This document shows positions 6,897 to 13,302 of a DNA stretch of 17,769 nucleotides, in pieces. A program made the translations under genes and the position numbers. Location of the stretch: positions 1 through 17,769 of the forward strand of contig DAOWCB010000004.1 in NCBI GenBank assembly GCA_030633795.1, read 5' to 3'. Position 1 is the first letter of the stretch. Every line of letters begins with the position of its first letter. The stretch comes from Candidatus Aminicenantota bacterium. Lineage in GTDB: Bacteria; Acidobacteriota; Aminicenantia; Aminicenantales; Aminicenantaceae. The notes under the pieces were generated by a model. The model was given only the letters and a program-made list of their open reading frames with translations. It ran no database searches and was not told the origin of the DNA.

Positions 6897-8278
6897 CCTC
6901 TCCTTCCTTTCAGCCGCCCGCGACGCATAAATCCGTCATAATGGCGCATGACGAGCTGAGCTTCGATCTGTTGCATGGTATCCATGGCCACACCCACAAC
7001 GATGAGGATGGAGGTTCCCCCAAAATAAAAATTCACATTTAATCCCTGGGTGAACCATCTAGGCAAGTTGGCATCCAAAAAATCGCCGATGAACGGCAGG
7101 GCGCTCACCTTGAAGCCTGTGATCATAAATTCCGGCATCACAGCCACAGCAGCAAGATAGAGGGCTCCTATCAAAGTGATGCGTGAGAGCACACCATCGA
7201 TGAAGTCGGATGTGTTTTTTCCCGGTCTGATTCCGGGGATGAATCCACCGTACTTTCTCAAGTTGTCCGCCACATCCGTTGGATTAAAAATGATCGACAC
7301 ATAAAAATAGGTGAAGAAAATGATAGCTGCGATGTAGAGCAAATTGTAAAGGGGCATCCCCATACCGAACTGCATGGCTATATTTTGTATAAACGGCACC
7401 TTAACCATTTGGGCGATGGTGGAGGGGATGGTGATAATAGAGGCAGCAAATATTATCGGGATAACTCCCCCCGTATTCACTCTCAAAGGCAGGTGAGTGC
7501 TCTGTCCTCCGTATATTTTCCGGCCAACGACTCTCTTGGCATAGGAGACAGGTATTCTCCTTTGCCCCCGTTCCACAAACACAATAACAACGATGACCCC
7601 CAGCATCAAGGCCAAAAGAAAGAGGGCTCTTAACGGAGACATGTCTCCCGTGCGGATCCCTCCCACAATGCTCTGTATACCGCTGGGCAGACTGACCACA
7701 ATCCCTGCAAATATAATAAGAGATATGCCATTTCCGATCCCTCTTTCTGAAATCTGTTCTCCCAGCCACATGATAAAAACAGTACCTGTGGTCATGGTGA
7801 GAATCGTCAGAAGCCTGAATCCCCAACCCTTATTCGGGACGATCGGAAGATTGCTTACCGGGCTTCTCAGGCTTTCCAAGAAAATGCTGATTCCGAAGGA
7901 CTGGATCAAGCAGATTAAAAGGGTGCCATATCGGGTGTACTGGGTGATTTTTTTACGCCCTAACTCTCCTTCTTTGGACAATCTTTCCAAGTATGGCCAA
8001 ACCACTTGAAGAAGCTGCAGGATAATGGACGCACTGATGTAGGGCATGATGCCCAAGGCAAAAATGGTCATCCTGGACATGCTTCTTCCAGTAAACAAAT
8101 CCACAAATCCCAGTATCGTTCCTTTCTGCATCTGCCAAAACTCTTCGAGCGCAGGAGCGCTTATGCCAGGGCTGGGAATTTGAGCTCCAATGCGATAGAC
8201 TGCCAACAGGAGCAGCGTGAAAATAACCCTTTTTCTTAGCTCAGGAATGCTGAATATGTTCCTTATGCTGTCTAACAT
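6893..8278 (-). CDS. secY: Preprotein translocase channel subunit SecY
   Basis: SecY (461 residues) is the ten-helix pore of the Sec translocon and works with SecE/SecG and SecA. Ten hydrophobic segments are visible. Hallmarks include PSPGI near residue 36, ERGIGNGISLIIFAGI (178-193), RGQRRIPVSYAKR in the cytoplasmic loop before helix 6 or 7 (237-249), PTDVADNLRKYGGFIPGIRPG in the next large cytoplasmic loop, and FGGTSILIVVGVAMDT (419-434) in helix 10. The ATG at 8278 shares one base with the rplO stop (TGATG) and has GGAAG about 6 nt upstream. A GTG at 8281, one codon earlier, is an equally possible start. The stop overlaps adk by 4 nt. Confidence 0.97.
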   Translation of the reverse strand: MLDSIRNIFSIPELRKRVIFTLLLLAVYRIGAQIPSPGISAPALEEFWQMQKGTILGFVDLFTGRSMSRMTIFALGIMPYISASIILQLLQVVWPYLERLSKEGELGRKKITQYTRYGTLLICLIQSFGISIFLESLRSPVSNLPIVPNKGWGFRLLTILTMTTGTVFIMWLGEQISERGIGNGISLIIFAGIVVSLPSGIQSIVGGIRTGDMSPLRALFLLALMLGVIVVIVFVERGQRRIPVSYAKRVVGRKIYGGQSTHLPLRVNTGGVIPIIFAASIITIPSTIAQMVKVPFIQNIAMQFGMGMPLYNLLYIAAIIFFTYFYVSIIFNPTDVADNLRKYGGFIPGIRPGKNTSDFIDGVLSRITLIGALYLAAVAVMPEFMITGFKVSALPFIGDFLDANLPRWFTQGLNVNFYFGGTSILIVVGVAMDTMQQIEAQLVMRHYDGFMRRGRLKGRRG

Positions 8279-8724
8279 CACTTACTTCCAATTTGGATGG
8301 CTTTTCCGCCTACCTTTTCTATCTTTTCTTGAGCGGATTGAGTAAATTTATGGGCGTGAATCTCTTTGGCCGATTTGAGTTCACCCCTTCCTAAAATCTT
8401 TATGACTTGCGATTCCTTCTTGAGGAGACCAGCCTCAACCAAATCCTTTGGCTTGATCTTATCTTTTTTGATCCGCTCGAGGCGATCCAAGTTGATCTCG
8501 TTGTATTCTTTTTTAAAAATATTCGTGAATCCTCGTTTGGGGACCCTCCGAGAGAGAGGCATCTGTCCCCCTTCAAAACTGCGCTTCCGAGAATATCCGG
8601 AAATGGATTTTTGGCCTTTTGTTCCACGTCCTGCCGTTTTCCCCCTGCCCGAACCCGGTCCCCGGCCCACACGTTTCCTTTCTTTGCGAGACATCTTTGC
8701 GGGATGAAGGTTGCTCAAATTCAT
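8278..8724 (-). CDS. rplO: 50S ribosomal protein L15
   Basis: L15 (148 residues) is a central 23S-binding assembly protein. Its extended N-terminal tail penetrates the rRNA. The first 60 residues show the family pattern: MNLSNLHPA, the Gly/Arg-rich GRGPGSGRGKTAGRGTKGQ, then FEGGQMPLSRRVPKRGF. The globular domain ends with KVGGKAIQI. The ATG overlaps the rpmD stop by 4 nt, and GGAG lies just upstream within the last rpmD codons. Downstream the gene leads directly into secY, the usual rplO-secY pairing of the spc block. Confidence 0.98.
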   Translation of the reverse strand: MNLSNLHPAKMSRKERKRVGRGPGSGRGKTAGRGTKGQKSISGYSRKRSFEGGQMPLSRRVPKRGFTNIFKKEYNEINLDRLERIKKDKIKPKDLVEAGLLKKESQVIKILGRGELKSAKEIHAHKFTQSAQEKIEKVGGKAIQIGSK

Positions 8725-8948
8725 TTTTTCTCCAAAACTTCCACATTCACCAAGTGGGATATCTTGTTTATCATTCCTCTTATCTCAGGACAATCCTTGC
8801 GAATCACCACTGAGTCAATTCTCCTCAGTCCAAGCCCCTTCACAACCTCTCTCTGCTTTCTGGGCCGACCGATCACGCTGCGGACGAGCTGAATTTTGAG
8901 TTCGGTCACGTTTTTTCCCTGTTTAGGGGCTGTTTCTTTTACTGCCAT
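8721..8948 (-). CDS. rpmD: 50S ribosomal protein L30
   Basis: L30 is a small 23S-binding protein. The core LKIQLVRSVIGRPRKQREVV, GLGLRRIDSVV, IRGMINKISHLVNVEVLE matches the bacterial family. The start at 8948 gives 75 residues, about 15 more than usual, with a polar Lys/Gln-rich lead. It is backed by AAGGA 6 nt upstream and a 10-nt overlap with rpsE. An in-frame GTG at 8909, with AGGGA just upstream, would give a 62-residue protein of ordinary length. I prefer the longer form because of the coupling, but the two are not clearly separable by eye. Confidence 0.94.
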   Translation of the reverse strand: MAVKETAPKQGKNVTELKIQLVRSVIGRPRKQREVVKGLGLRRIDSVVIRKDCPEIRGMINKISHLVNVEVLEKK

Positions 8949-9565
8949 ATCGATTCCTTTTCTTTCCCTCTTATTTTCGATACCCCTTCGGGACTTTTAA
9001 GTCTTTTTAGGCCATCTATAGTGGCATGGGCAACACTTATCGGATTGTTGCTACGAATGGATTTGGTCAAAATATCCTTGATTCCGGCTAACTCCATGAT
9101 AATCCGCACCGCTCCACCAGCGATGACACCAGTTCCTTTTGATGCCGGGCGAAGAACGACTTCTCCTCCTCCGTGTATTCCCTTTATGAAATGAGGAATC
9201 GTCGTGTCCAAAATCGGGACCTCGATCAGTTTCTTTTTAGCATCTTGTGCGGCCTTGGAAATTGCTACGGGGACCTCCCGGGCTTTGCCCTTCCCAATTC
9301 CGACCAATCCTTTTTCATTCCCCACTGCCACCAAAGCTGAAAAGCTGAGGTTTTTGCCGCCTTTCACAACCTTGGTTACTCTTCGGATAGAAATCACATG
9401 ATCCTTGAACTCGACATCTTCATCTTCTCTGGATCGTCTGCCAAATCTTGTTGGCCTGGCATGTCTGAACGGTTTTTCTTTTTTTTCTGTCTCTTGAGTT
9501 TTTTTATCTGGAGTTTCCTGAACTGGTGCCTGCTTGGATTCTTTCTTTTTTTCTTCCTCGCCCAC
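8939..9565 (-). CDS. rpsE: 30S ribosomal protein S5 with long charged N-terminal extension
   Basis: S5 (208 residues) lies at the mRNA entry side of the 30S subunit and contributes to decoding accuracy and mRNA unwinding. The double-stranded-RNA-binding-like domain begins near residue 52 (VEFKDHVISIRRVTKVVKGG), followed by SALVAVGN, KGLVGIGKGKAREVP, HGGGEVVLRPASKGTGVIAG and GIKDILTKS. The start is GTG with a strong AAGGAGG site 7 nt upstream, so the first 50 residues, rich in Lys, Glu and Gln, are probably translated. In E. coli only about 10-15 residues precede the equivalent domain. There is a 23-nt gap to rplR and a 10-nt overlap with rpmD. Confidence 0.97.
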   Translation of the reverse strand: MGEEEKKKESKQAPVQETPDKKTQETEKKEKPFRHARPTRFGRRSREDEDVEFKDHVISIRRVTKVVKGGKNLSFSALVAVGNEKGLVGIGKGKAREVPVAISKAAQDAKKKLIEVPILDTTIPHFIKGIHGGGEVVLRPASKGTGVIAGGAVRIIMELAGIKDILTKSIRSNNPISVAHATIDGLKRLKSPEGVSKIRGKEKESIWQ

Positions 9566-9572
9566 TCTTTCT

Positions 9573-9579
9573 CCTCCTT
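9573..9579 (-). promoter_or_regulatory. Strong ribosome binding site of rpsE
   Basis: The minus strand reads AAGGAGG 7 nt before the GTG at 9565. It supports translation of the long N-terminal extension of S5. Confidence 0.85.
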
Positions 9580-9588
9580 ATGCAATAC

Positions 9589-9963
9589 CTAAAAAATGAG
9601 GCCTTCTTTCCTCATCGCTTCAGCCAAGGCTTTGACGCGGCCATGATAGGGATATACGCCTCTATCGAAGACCACTTGCTTGATCTTTTTCTTTTTCAAG
9701 CTTTTGGCGATCATCTCGCCGACTGTTTTTGACGCTTCCATATTTTTTGTTTTTTTCTTTTTCTCTCGATACTCCTTCTCAACGCTTGAAGCTGCGGCCA
9801 AGACAGTCCCTGTAATGTCGTCAATAGCCTGGGAATAGATATACCGGTTGGATTTGAATACAAAAACTCTTGGACGCTCTGCCGTCCCTCTGATCTTTTT
9901 CCGGATACGCTTGCGTATTTTTCTTCTTGATTCTTTTTTCAGTAAAGTATTTTTCTTAAACAC
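9589..9963 (-). CDS. rplR: 50S ribosomal protein L18
   Basis: L18 (124 residues) binds 5S rRNA with L5 and anchors it in the central protuberance. Family features are the basic N-terminal helix, GTAERPRVFVFKSNRYIYSQ, and the C-terminal VVFDRGVYPYHGRVKALAEA with KEGLIF at the end. The start is placed at GTG 9963: AGGAG stands 6 nt upstream, the overlap with rplF is then only 8 nt, and the length fits the family. An in-frame ATG at 10011 would overlap rplF by 56 nt and add 16 residues unlike any L18 N-terminus. The gene lies between rplF and rpsE, as in other spc operons. Confidence 0.96.
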   Translation of the reverse strand: MFKKNTLLKKESRRKIRKRIRKKIRGTAERPRVFVFKSNRYIYSQAIDDITGTVLAAASSVEKEYREKKKKTKNMEASKTVGEMIAKSLKKKKIKQVVFDRGVYPYHGRVKALAEAMRKEGLIF

Positions 9964-10501
9964 CGACCACTCCTGCCTTGCGTTCTTTTTTGCGTAAATG
10001 CTCCCCAACATACCGGATCCCTTTCAGTTTGTAAGGATCCGGTTTCCGAAAACTTCGAATCTTGTGCGCTTCCTGTCCCACCCGTTGTTTGTCGATTCCT
10101 TTCACTCTGATCAGAGTGGATTTTTCCAGCACAATTTCAATATCCTCTGGAATTTCATAGATGATGGGCTTTGAATAACCCAGGCTCAATTCAAGCTTAT
10201 TTTTATCCATCTTGGCCCTATACCCGACTCCGACGATCTCCAACGCTTTCGTGAAACCTGCGGATACACCCATCACAGCGTTGTGGGCTAGTGTCCGACA
10301 TAAGCCGTGCATGGATCTATGCTGGGGAGAATCGGAAGACCGGGTAAAGACCATATGATTGTCTTCAATTTCGACGATGATTCCAGAGAACAAGGGGGAA
10401 GTCAGCTTACCTTTTAGACCTTCCACCTCGATGTGATCAGTAAGGATGTTGACCTTTATTCCTTCCGGTATCAGCACTGGCTGTTTTCCTACTCTTGACA
10501 T
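9956..10501 (-). CDS. rplF: 50S ribosomal protein L6
   Basis: L6 (181 residues) has two similar alpha/beta domains and binds 23S rRNA near the sarcin-ricin loop and factor-binding site. The sequence begins MSRVGKQPVLIPEGIKV and contains RTLAHNAVMGVSAGF, LEIVGVGYRAKM, LELSLGYSKPI and the C-terminal RSFRKPDPYKLKGIRYVGEH followed by a Lys/Arg-rich end. GAGG lies 9 nt before the ATG. The gene is 23 nt downstream of rpsH, and its last codons contain the rplR ribosome site. Confidence 0.98.
   Translation of the reverse strand: MSRVGKQPVLIPEGIKVNILTDHIEVEGLKGKLTSPLFSGIIVEIEDNHMVFTRSSDSPQHRSMHGLCRTLAHNAVMGVSAGFTKALEIVGVGYRAKMDKNKLELSLGYSKPIIYEIPEDIEIVLEKSTLIRVKGIDKQRVGQEAHKIRSFRKPDPYKLKGIRYVGEHLRKKERKAGVVGV
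9970..9974 (-). promoter_or_regulatory. Ribosome binding site of rplR, inside the rplF coding region
   Basis: The minus strand reads AGGAG 6 nt before the GTG at 9963. The site supports this start for rplR over the in-frame ATG at 10011 and implies coupling to the end of rplF. Confidence 0.75.
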
Positions 10502-10524
10502 CTTACTTCCCCTCTCATCTTAAG

Positions 10525-10923
10525 TTACCAGATATAGCACAAGACCTCTCCGCCTACGCCTCTTTCTTCACACTTCTTCCCTGAAACTAAACCCTGGGAT
10601 GTGGAAACGATCGCAATCCCAAGGCCATCCAGAACCTTGGGTATGAAATCTTTCTTGCAATAAATTCGACAACCTGGCTTACTGATCTTCTGGAGTCCGG
10701 TGATGACGCTGCGGCTGTGTTCTGTATATTTCAAGGTTATGATCAGGCTTCCCTGTTTGTTATCGTCAATAACCTTGAAGTTTTTGATATACCCTTCTTC
10801 CTTTAGGATTTTTGCGACTTCCACTTTCAATCGAGAAGAGGGCATGGTTACGTCTTTTTTCTTGACAAGCAAGGCATTACGTATCCTTGTCAGCATGTCT
10901 GCGATTGGATCTGTTAAACTCAT
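10525..10923 (-). CDS. rpsH: 30S ribosomal protein S8
   Basis: S8 (132 residues) binds helix 21 of 16S rRNA and is an early 30S assembly protein. In E. coli it also represses spc-operon translation at rplE. The sequence shows MSLTDPIADMLTRIRNAL at the N-terminus, GYIKNFKVI, and the C-terminal IVSTSQGLVSGKKCEE ending GVGGEVLCYIW, all diagnostic. GAGGGAG lies about 5 nt before the ATG. The rpsN stop is 15 nt upstream. I did not see an obvious copy of the 16S S8-binding helix around rplE, but this needs structure prediction. Confidence 0.98.
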   Translation of the reverse strand: MSLTDPIADMLTRIRNALLVKKKDVTMPSSRLKVEVAKILKEEGYIKNFKVIDDNKQGSLIITLKYTEHSRSVITGLQKISKPGCRIYCKKDFIPKVLDGLGIAIVSTSQGLVSGKKCEERGVGGEVLCYIW

Positions 10924-10938
10924 ATCTTCTCCCTCAAA

Positions 10939-11124
10939 TTACCATGATGCCTTTATTATTCCGGGAATTTCTCCCTTTAAAGCAAGCTCTCGAAAACACA
11001 AACGGCACATATCGAATTTCCTGTAGTATCCTTTGGAACGTCCACATATCCGACATCTGGACTTCTTTCTAGTCGGAAACTTGGGTTCTCTCAGATATTT
11101 TGCCACCATTGCTTTTCTTGCCAT
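10939..11124 (-). CDS. rpsN: 30S ribosomal protein S14, short zinc type (type Z)
   Basis: S14 (61 residues) binds the 3' major domain of 16S rRNA in the 30S head. This is the short zinc-dependent form: C-x2-C (Cys24, Cys27), 12 residues, then C-x2-C (Cys40, Cys43), with MARKAMVAK at the start and GEIPGIIKASW at the end. The ATG at 11124 is chosen over an in-frame start 13 codons upstream, because it gives the family length and begin, has AGGA 8 nt upstream, and avoids overlap with rplE. Its position between rplE and rpsH is canonical. Confidence 0.97.
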   Translation of the reverse strand: MARKAMVAKYLREPKFPTRKKSRCRICGRSKGYYRKFDMCRLCFRELALKGEIPGIIKASW

Positions 11125-11134
11125 ATCTTTTTCC

Positions 11135-11680
11135 TTATATTTCTTCGCTAAAAGGCATACCAAGTTTTTTTAACAAGGCAAATGCCTGTTCATCGCTTTC
11201 AGCACAGGTTACGATAGTGATGTTCATTCCCCTTGGCCTTTCCACTTTTGTGTAGTCTATCTCAGGAAAAACCAGTTGTTCCTTTATGCCCAACGTGTAA
11301 TTGCCTCTTCCATCAAATGCCTTAGAGGAGACACCCCGGAAATCCCGTACACGGGGAAGAACGATGTTGATCAAACGGTCCATAAATTCATACATTCTTT
11401 TTCCTCGCAGAGTTACATAGCAGGCTATGGCTTGCCCCTGTCGGAGCTTAAAGGATGATATGGACTTTTTGGCTCTTCCTATGGCGGGGCACTGCCCCGT
11501 GATCAAACTCAATTCTTCTTTTGCGGTGTCCAGCAACTTGATATTCTGGAGAGCATCACCGACTCCGACGTTTAGAACAACCTTCTCAAGCCTCGGAACT
11601 GCCATTTTGTTTTTTATGGACAACTCCTTTTGCAGCTCAGGAAGAATTTCCTTTTGGTACTTTTCTTGAAGACGACTCAT
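11135..11680 (-). CDS. rplE: 50S ribosomal protein L5
   Basis: L5 (181 residues) binds 5S rRNA and forms part of the central protuberance, contacting P-site tRNA and S13. The core has PRLEKVVLNVGVGDA near residue 29, LITGQCPAIGRAKKSISSFKLRQ, CYVTLRGKRMYEFMDRL, RDFRGVSSKAFDGRGNYTLG and VERPRGMNITIV, with the usual LLKKLGMPF ending. A GAGG site lies 8 nt upstream of the ATG. The rplX stop is 19 nt before it, and 10 nt separate it from rpsN. Confidence 0.98.
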   Translation of the reverse strand: MSRLQEKYQKEILPELQKELSIKNKMAVPRLEKVVLNVGVGDALQNIKLLDTAKEELSLITGQCPAIGRAKKSISSFKLRQGQAIACYVTLRGKRMYEFMDRLINIVLPRVRDFRGVSSKAFDGRGNYTLGIKEQLVFPEIDYTKVERPRGMNITIVTCAESDEQAFALLKKLGMPFSEEI

Positions 11681-11699
11681 TCCTTATACCTCACCTTTC

Positions 11700-12023
11700 C
11701 TATTCAATGGTCGATTCACATCTGTTGCATACTCGGATGTTGCTTCCATCCCCCAGTTTTTTTTTCTTCACTCTGATCCCTCTGCCACATTCCGAACAAT
11801 ACAACATCAAATTGGAAACATGGATCGGCGATTCCTTTTCCATCACGCCACCCTGTATGTTTCGACTCTGATCTCGACGGATAAACTCCTTGATAAAATT
11901 GACCTTTTCAACAATAACCTTCTCTTTCTCTGGGAATACCTTGAGAATCTTTCCCGTTTTTCCTTTGTCTTTTCCGCTAATGACCGTGACAGTATCATTT
12001 TTCTTGAGCATCAGCTTATTCAT
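11700..12023 (-). CDS. rplX: 50S ribosomal protein L24 with C-terminal zinc ribbon
   Basis: L24 (107 residues) initiates 50S assembly and sits at the exit of the peptide tunnel. The KOW motif VTVISGKDKGKTGKIL lies near the N-terminus, followed by GVMEKESPIHVSNL. The C-terminal third holds two C-x2-C pairs (Cys76/Cys79 and Cys99/Cys102) that should form a zinc ribbon. E. coli L24 lacks a complete site. Between the pairs is a four-Lys stretch (86-89) encoded by nine consecutive adenines. The start is the ATG at 12023, with GGAGG 7 nt upstream and one base shared with the rplN stop (TGATG). An adjacent TTG at 12026 is less well spaced. Confidence 0.97.
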   Translation of the reverse strand: MNKLMLKKNDTVTVISGKDKGKTGKILKVFPEKEKVIVEKVNFIKEFIRRDQSRNIQGGVMEKESPIHVSNLMLYCSECGRGIRVKKKKLGDGSNIRVCNRCESTIE

Positions 12024-12391
12024 CAAAGAACCTCCGGAGCGAGGGAAACGATTTTCATGAATTTTTTTTCCCGCAACTCCCTTCCAACAGGGCCAAATAC
12101 GCGTGTACCGATGGGCTCACCCTGTGGACTTATGATAACCGCCGCATTGTCATCAAAACGGATATAGGATCCATCTCTTCTTCTGACTTCCTTTTTTGTC
12201 CTCACGACAACAGCCCGAACCACCTTTCCCTTGGGTATTTTGCTCTCAGGCTCGGCATCCTTCACAGATGCGGAAATAATATCGCCGATGGAGGCCGTTT
12301 TGCCCACTCCCCCGCCAAGAGGAGTTATGCACAGAATTTTTCGGGCTCCTGAATTATCAGCTACCTTGAGCATCGTTTCTGATTGAATCAT
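12023..12391 (-). CDS. rplN: 50S ribosomal protein L14
   Basis: L14 (122 residues) is a five-stranded beta-barrel protein at the subunit interface, next to L19, and takes part in bridge B8. It begins MIQSETMLKVADNSGARK and contains GDIISASVKDA, KGKVVRAVVVRT, RRDGSYIRFDDNAAVI and GTRVFGPVGRELREK, all conserved. The ATG overlaps the rpsQ stop by 4 nt. In E. coli this gene opens the spc operon. Here it is fused into the S10 block with no gap, so a separate promoter is unlikely at this point. Confidence 0.98.
   Translation of the reverse strand: MIQSETMLKVADNSGARKILCITPLGGGVGKTASIGDIISASVKDAEPESKIPKGKVVRAVVVRTKKEVRRRDGSYIRFDDNAAVIISPQGEPIGTRVFGPVGRELREKKFMKIVSLAPEVL
12031..12035 (-). promoter_or_regulatory. 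Ribosome binding site of rplX, inside the end of rplN
   Basis: The minus strand reads GGAGG 7 nt before the ATG at 12023 and only 4 nt before the TTG at 12026. It favours the ATG as the rplX start. Confidence 0.8.
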
Positions 12392-12681
12392 TCTTTATTG
12401 ACCTCGAATTCTTTTTCGGCATCGGACGAGGATAATCCCAATATCTCTTGAACCCTCCACTTCTTTCTCTTGCTCAAAGGTCTCGTTTCAACGATTTTAA
12501 CCAGATCACCGACCTTGCACTTTTCATACTCATCATGAGCAAGGAATTTCTTCCGCCGTTTCACGATTTTCTTATAAAAAGGATGCCTCACCTGACGCTC
12601 GATGAGAACAGTCACTGTTTTTTTCATATTATTTCCGATGACCACACCCACTTTCGTTGTTCGTCTTCCTTTATTATTCAT
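12388..12681 (-). CDS. rpsQ: 30S ribosomal protein S17
   Basis: S17 (97 residues) is an OB-fold primary 16S-binding protein of the 30S body. The family pattern is clear: GVVIGNNMKKTVTVLIER, HPFYKKIVKRRKKFLAHDE, KVGDLVKIVETRPLSKRKKW. After the fold ends near residue 83, a 14-residue polar and acidic tail (from SSSDAEKEF on) makes it somewhat longer than the common 80-90 residues. The ATG overlaps the rpmC stop by 4 nt, and the stop overlaps rplN by 4 nt, so it is coupled on both sides. Confidence 0.97.
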   Translation of the reverse strand: MNNKGRRTTKVGVVIGNNMKKTVTVLIERQVRHPFYKKIVKRRKKFLAHDEYEKCKVGDLVKIVETRPLSKRKKWRVQEILGLSSSDAEKEFEVNKE

Positions 12682-12881
12682 TCTTCTTGTTTCCCTTCCT
12701 TCCTTTCCTTCAATATGGTCAAGATTCTTGCTCTGTCTCGTTTGAGGTTGTTCAACTTCATGGCATTTTCCAACTGACCTAAGGCATGCTGAAACTTCAG
12801 CTTGAAGAGCTGATCTTTCAATTCTTCATCCTTTTGTATCAGCTCTTCGTCAGATAGCTCTCTCAATTCTGTAGGTTTCAT
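12678..12881 (-). CDS. rpmC: 50S ribosomal protein L29
   Basis: L29 (67 residues) is a two-helix protein beside the tunnel exit, where with L23 it helps form the docking site for signal recognition particle and trigger factor. It begins MKPTELRELSDEEL and contains LFKLKFQHALGQLEN and LKRDRARILTILKER, the family core. The ATG at 12881 overlaps the rplP stop by 4 nt and has a GGGAG-type site just upstream. A GTG two codons earlier is a less likely alternative. The last residues are a short Lys/Glu tail. Confidence 0.96.
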   Translation of the reverse strand: MKPTELRELSDEELIQKDEELKDQLFKLKFQHALGQLENAMKLNNLKRDRARILTILKERKEGKQEE

Positions 12882-13300
12882 CTCCACTCCCTACTTTCTC
12901 TCGAAACGAATCTCGTTCTAATCGGAAGCTTATGGGAAGCCAACCGCATGGCTTCTCTTGCGACTTCTTCTGATATACCCTCTACTTCATACAAAATACA
13001 TCCGGGCTTGACCACATCTACCCAAAACTCGGGATCGCCCTTGCCCTTTCCCATCCTGACCTCTGTAGGTTTTTTTGTCACGGGTTTCCAGGGAAATACG
13101 CGAATCCACAGTTTCCCCTTTCTTTTGGCATGACGTGTGATAGCGATCCGTCCTGCTTCGATTTGCCTGGCTGTGATCCAACATGGTTCCATAGCTTGCA
13201 GTCCAAATTCACCAAACGATAAATGAGATCCACGATTAGCTTTGCCCCTCATCCGGCCTCTTTGCTGTTTTCGATACTTGACCTTTTTTGGCATAAGCAT
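12878..13300 (-). CDS. rplP: 50S ribosomal protein L16
   Basis: L16 (140 residues) lies near the peptidyl-transferase centre and the A-site tRNA elbow, and is needed for late 50S assembly. It starts MLMPKKVKYRKQQRGRM and shows SHLSFGEFGLQA, ITARQIEAGRIAITR, RMGKGKGDPEFWV and PGCILYEVEGI. Arg82, in the VRMGKGKG segment, corresponds to the E. coli residue that is hydroxylated. Residue 71 is Trp in RVFPWKPVTKKP, where many L16 proteins have Asp. GAGGAG lies 8 nt upstream of the ATG, within the end of rpsC, from which the gene is separated by 2 nt. Confidence 0.98.
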   Translation of the reverse strand: MLMPKKVKYRKQQRGRMRGKANRGSHLSFGEFGLQAMEPCWITARQIEAGRIAITRHAKRKGKLWIRVFPWKPVTKKPTEVRMGKGKGDPEFWVDVVKPGCILYEVEGISEEVAREAMRLASHKLPIRTRFVSRESREWR

Positions 13301-13302
13301 GG

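Noticed and set aside
9964..10011. A longer rplR starting at ATG 10011
   Set aside because: It would overlap rplF by 56 nt and add 16 residues foreign to L18. GTG 9963 has a well-placed AGGAG.
11125..11163. A longer rpsN starting 13 codons upstream
   Set aside because: It would run into rplE and give residues not found in S14. The ATG at 11124 gives the standard 61-residue form with a good SD.
13076..13090. L16 Trp71 in RVFPWKPVTKKP where Asp is common
   Set aside because: It is a single substitution in an otherwise conventional L16 at a position that may vary among phyla. Without an alignment it does not justify a separate finding.
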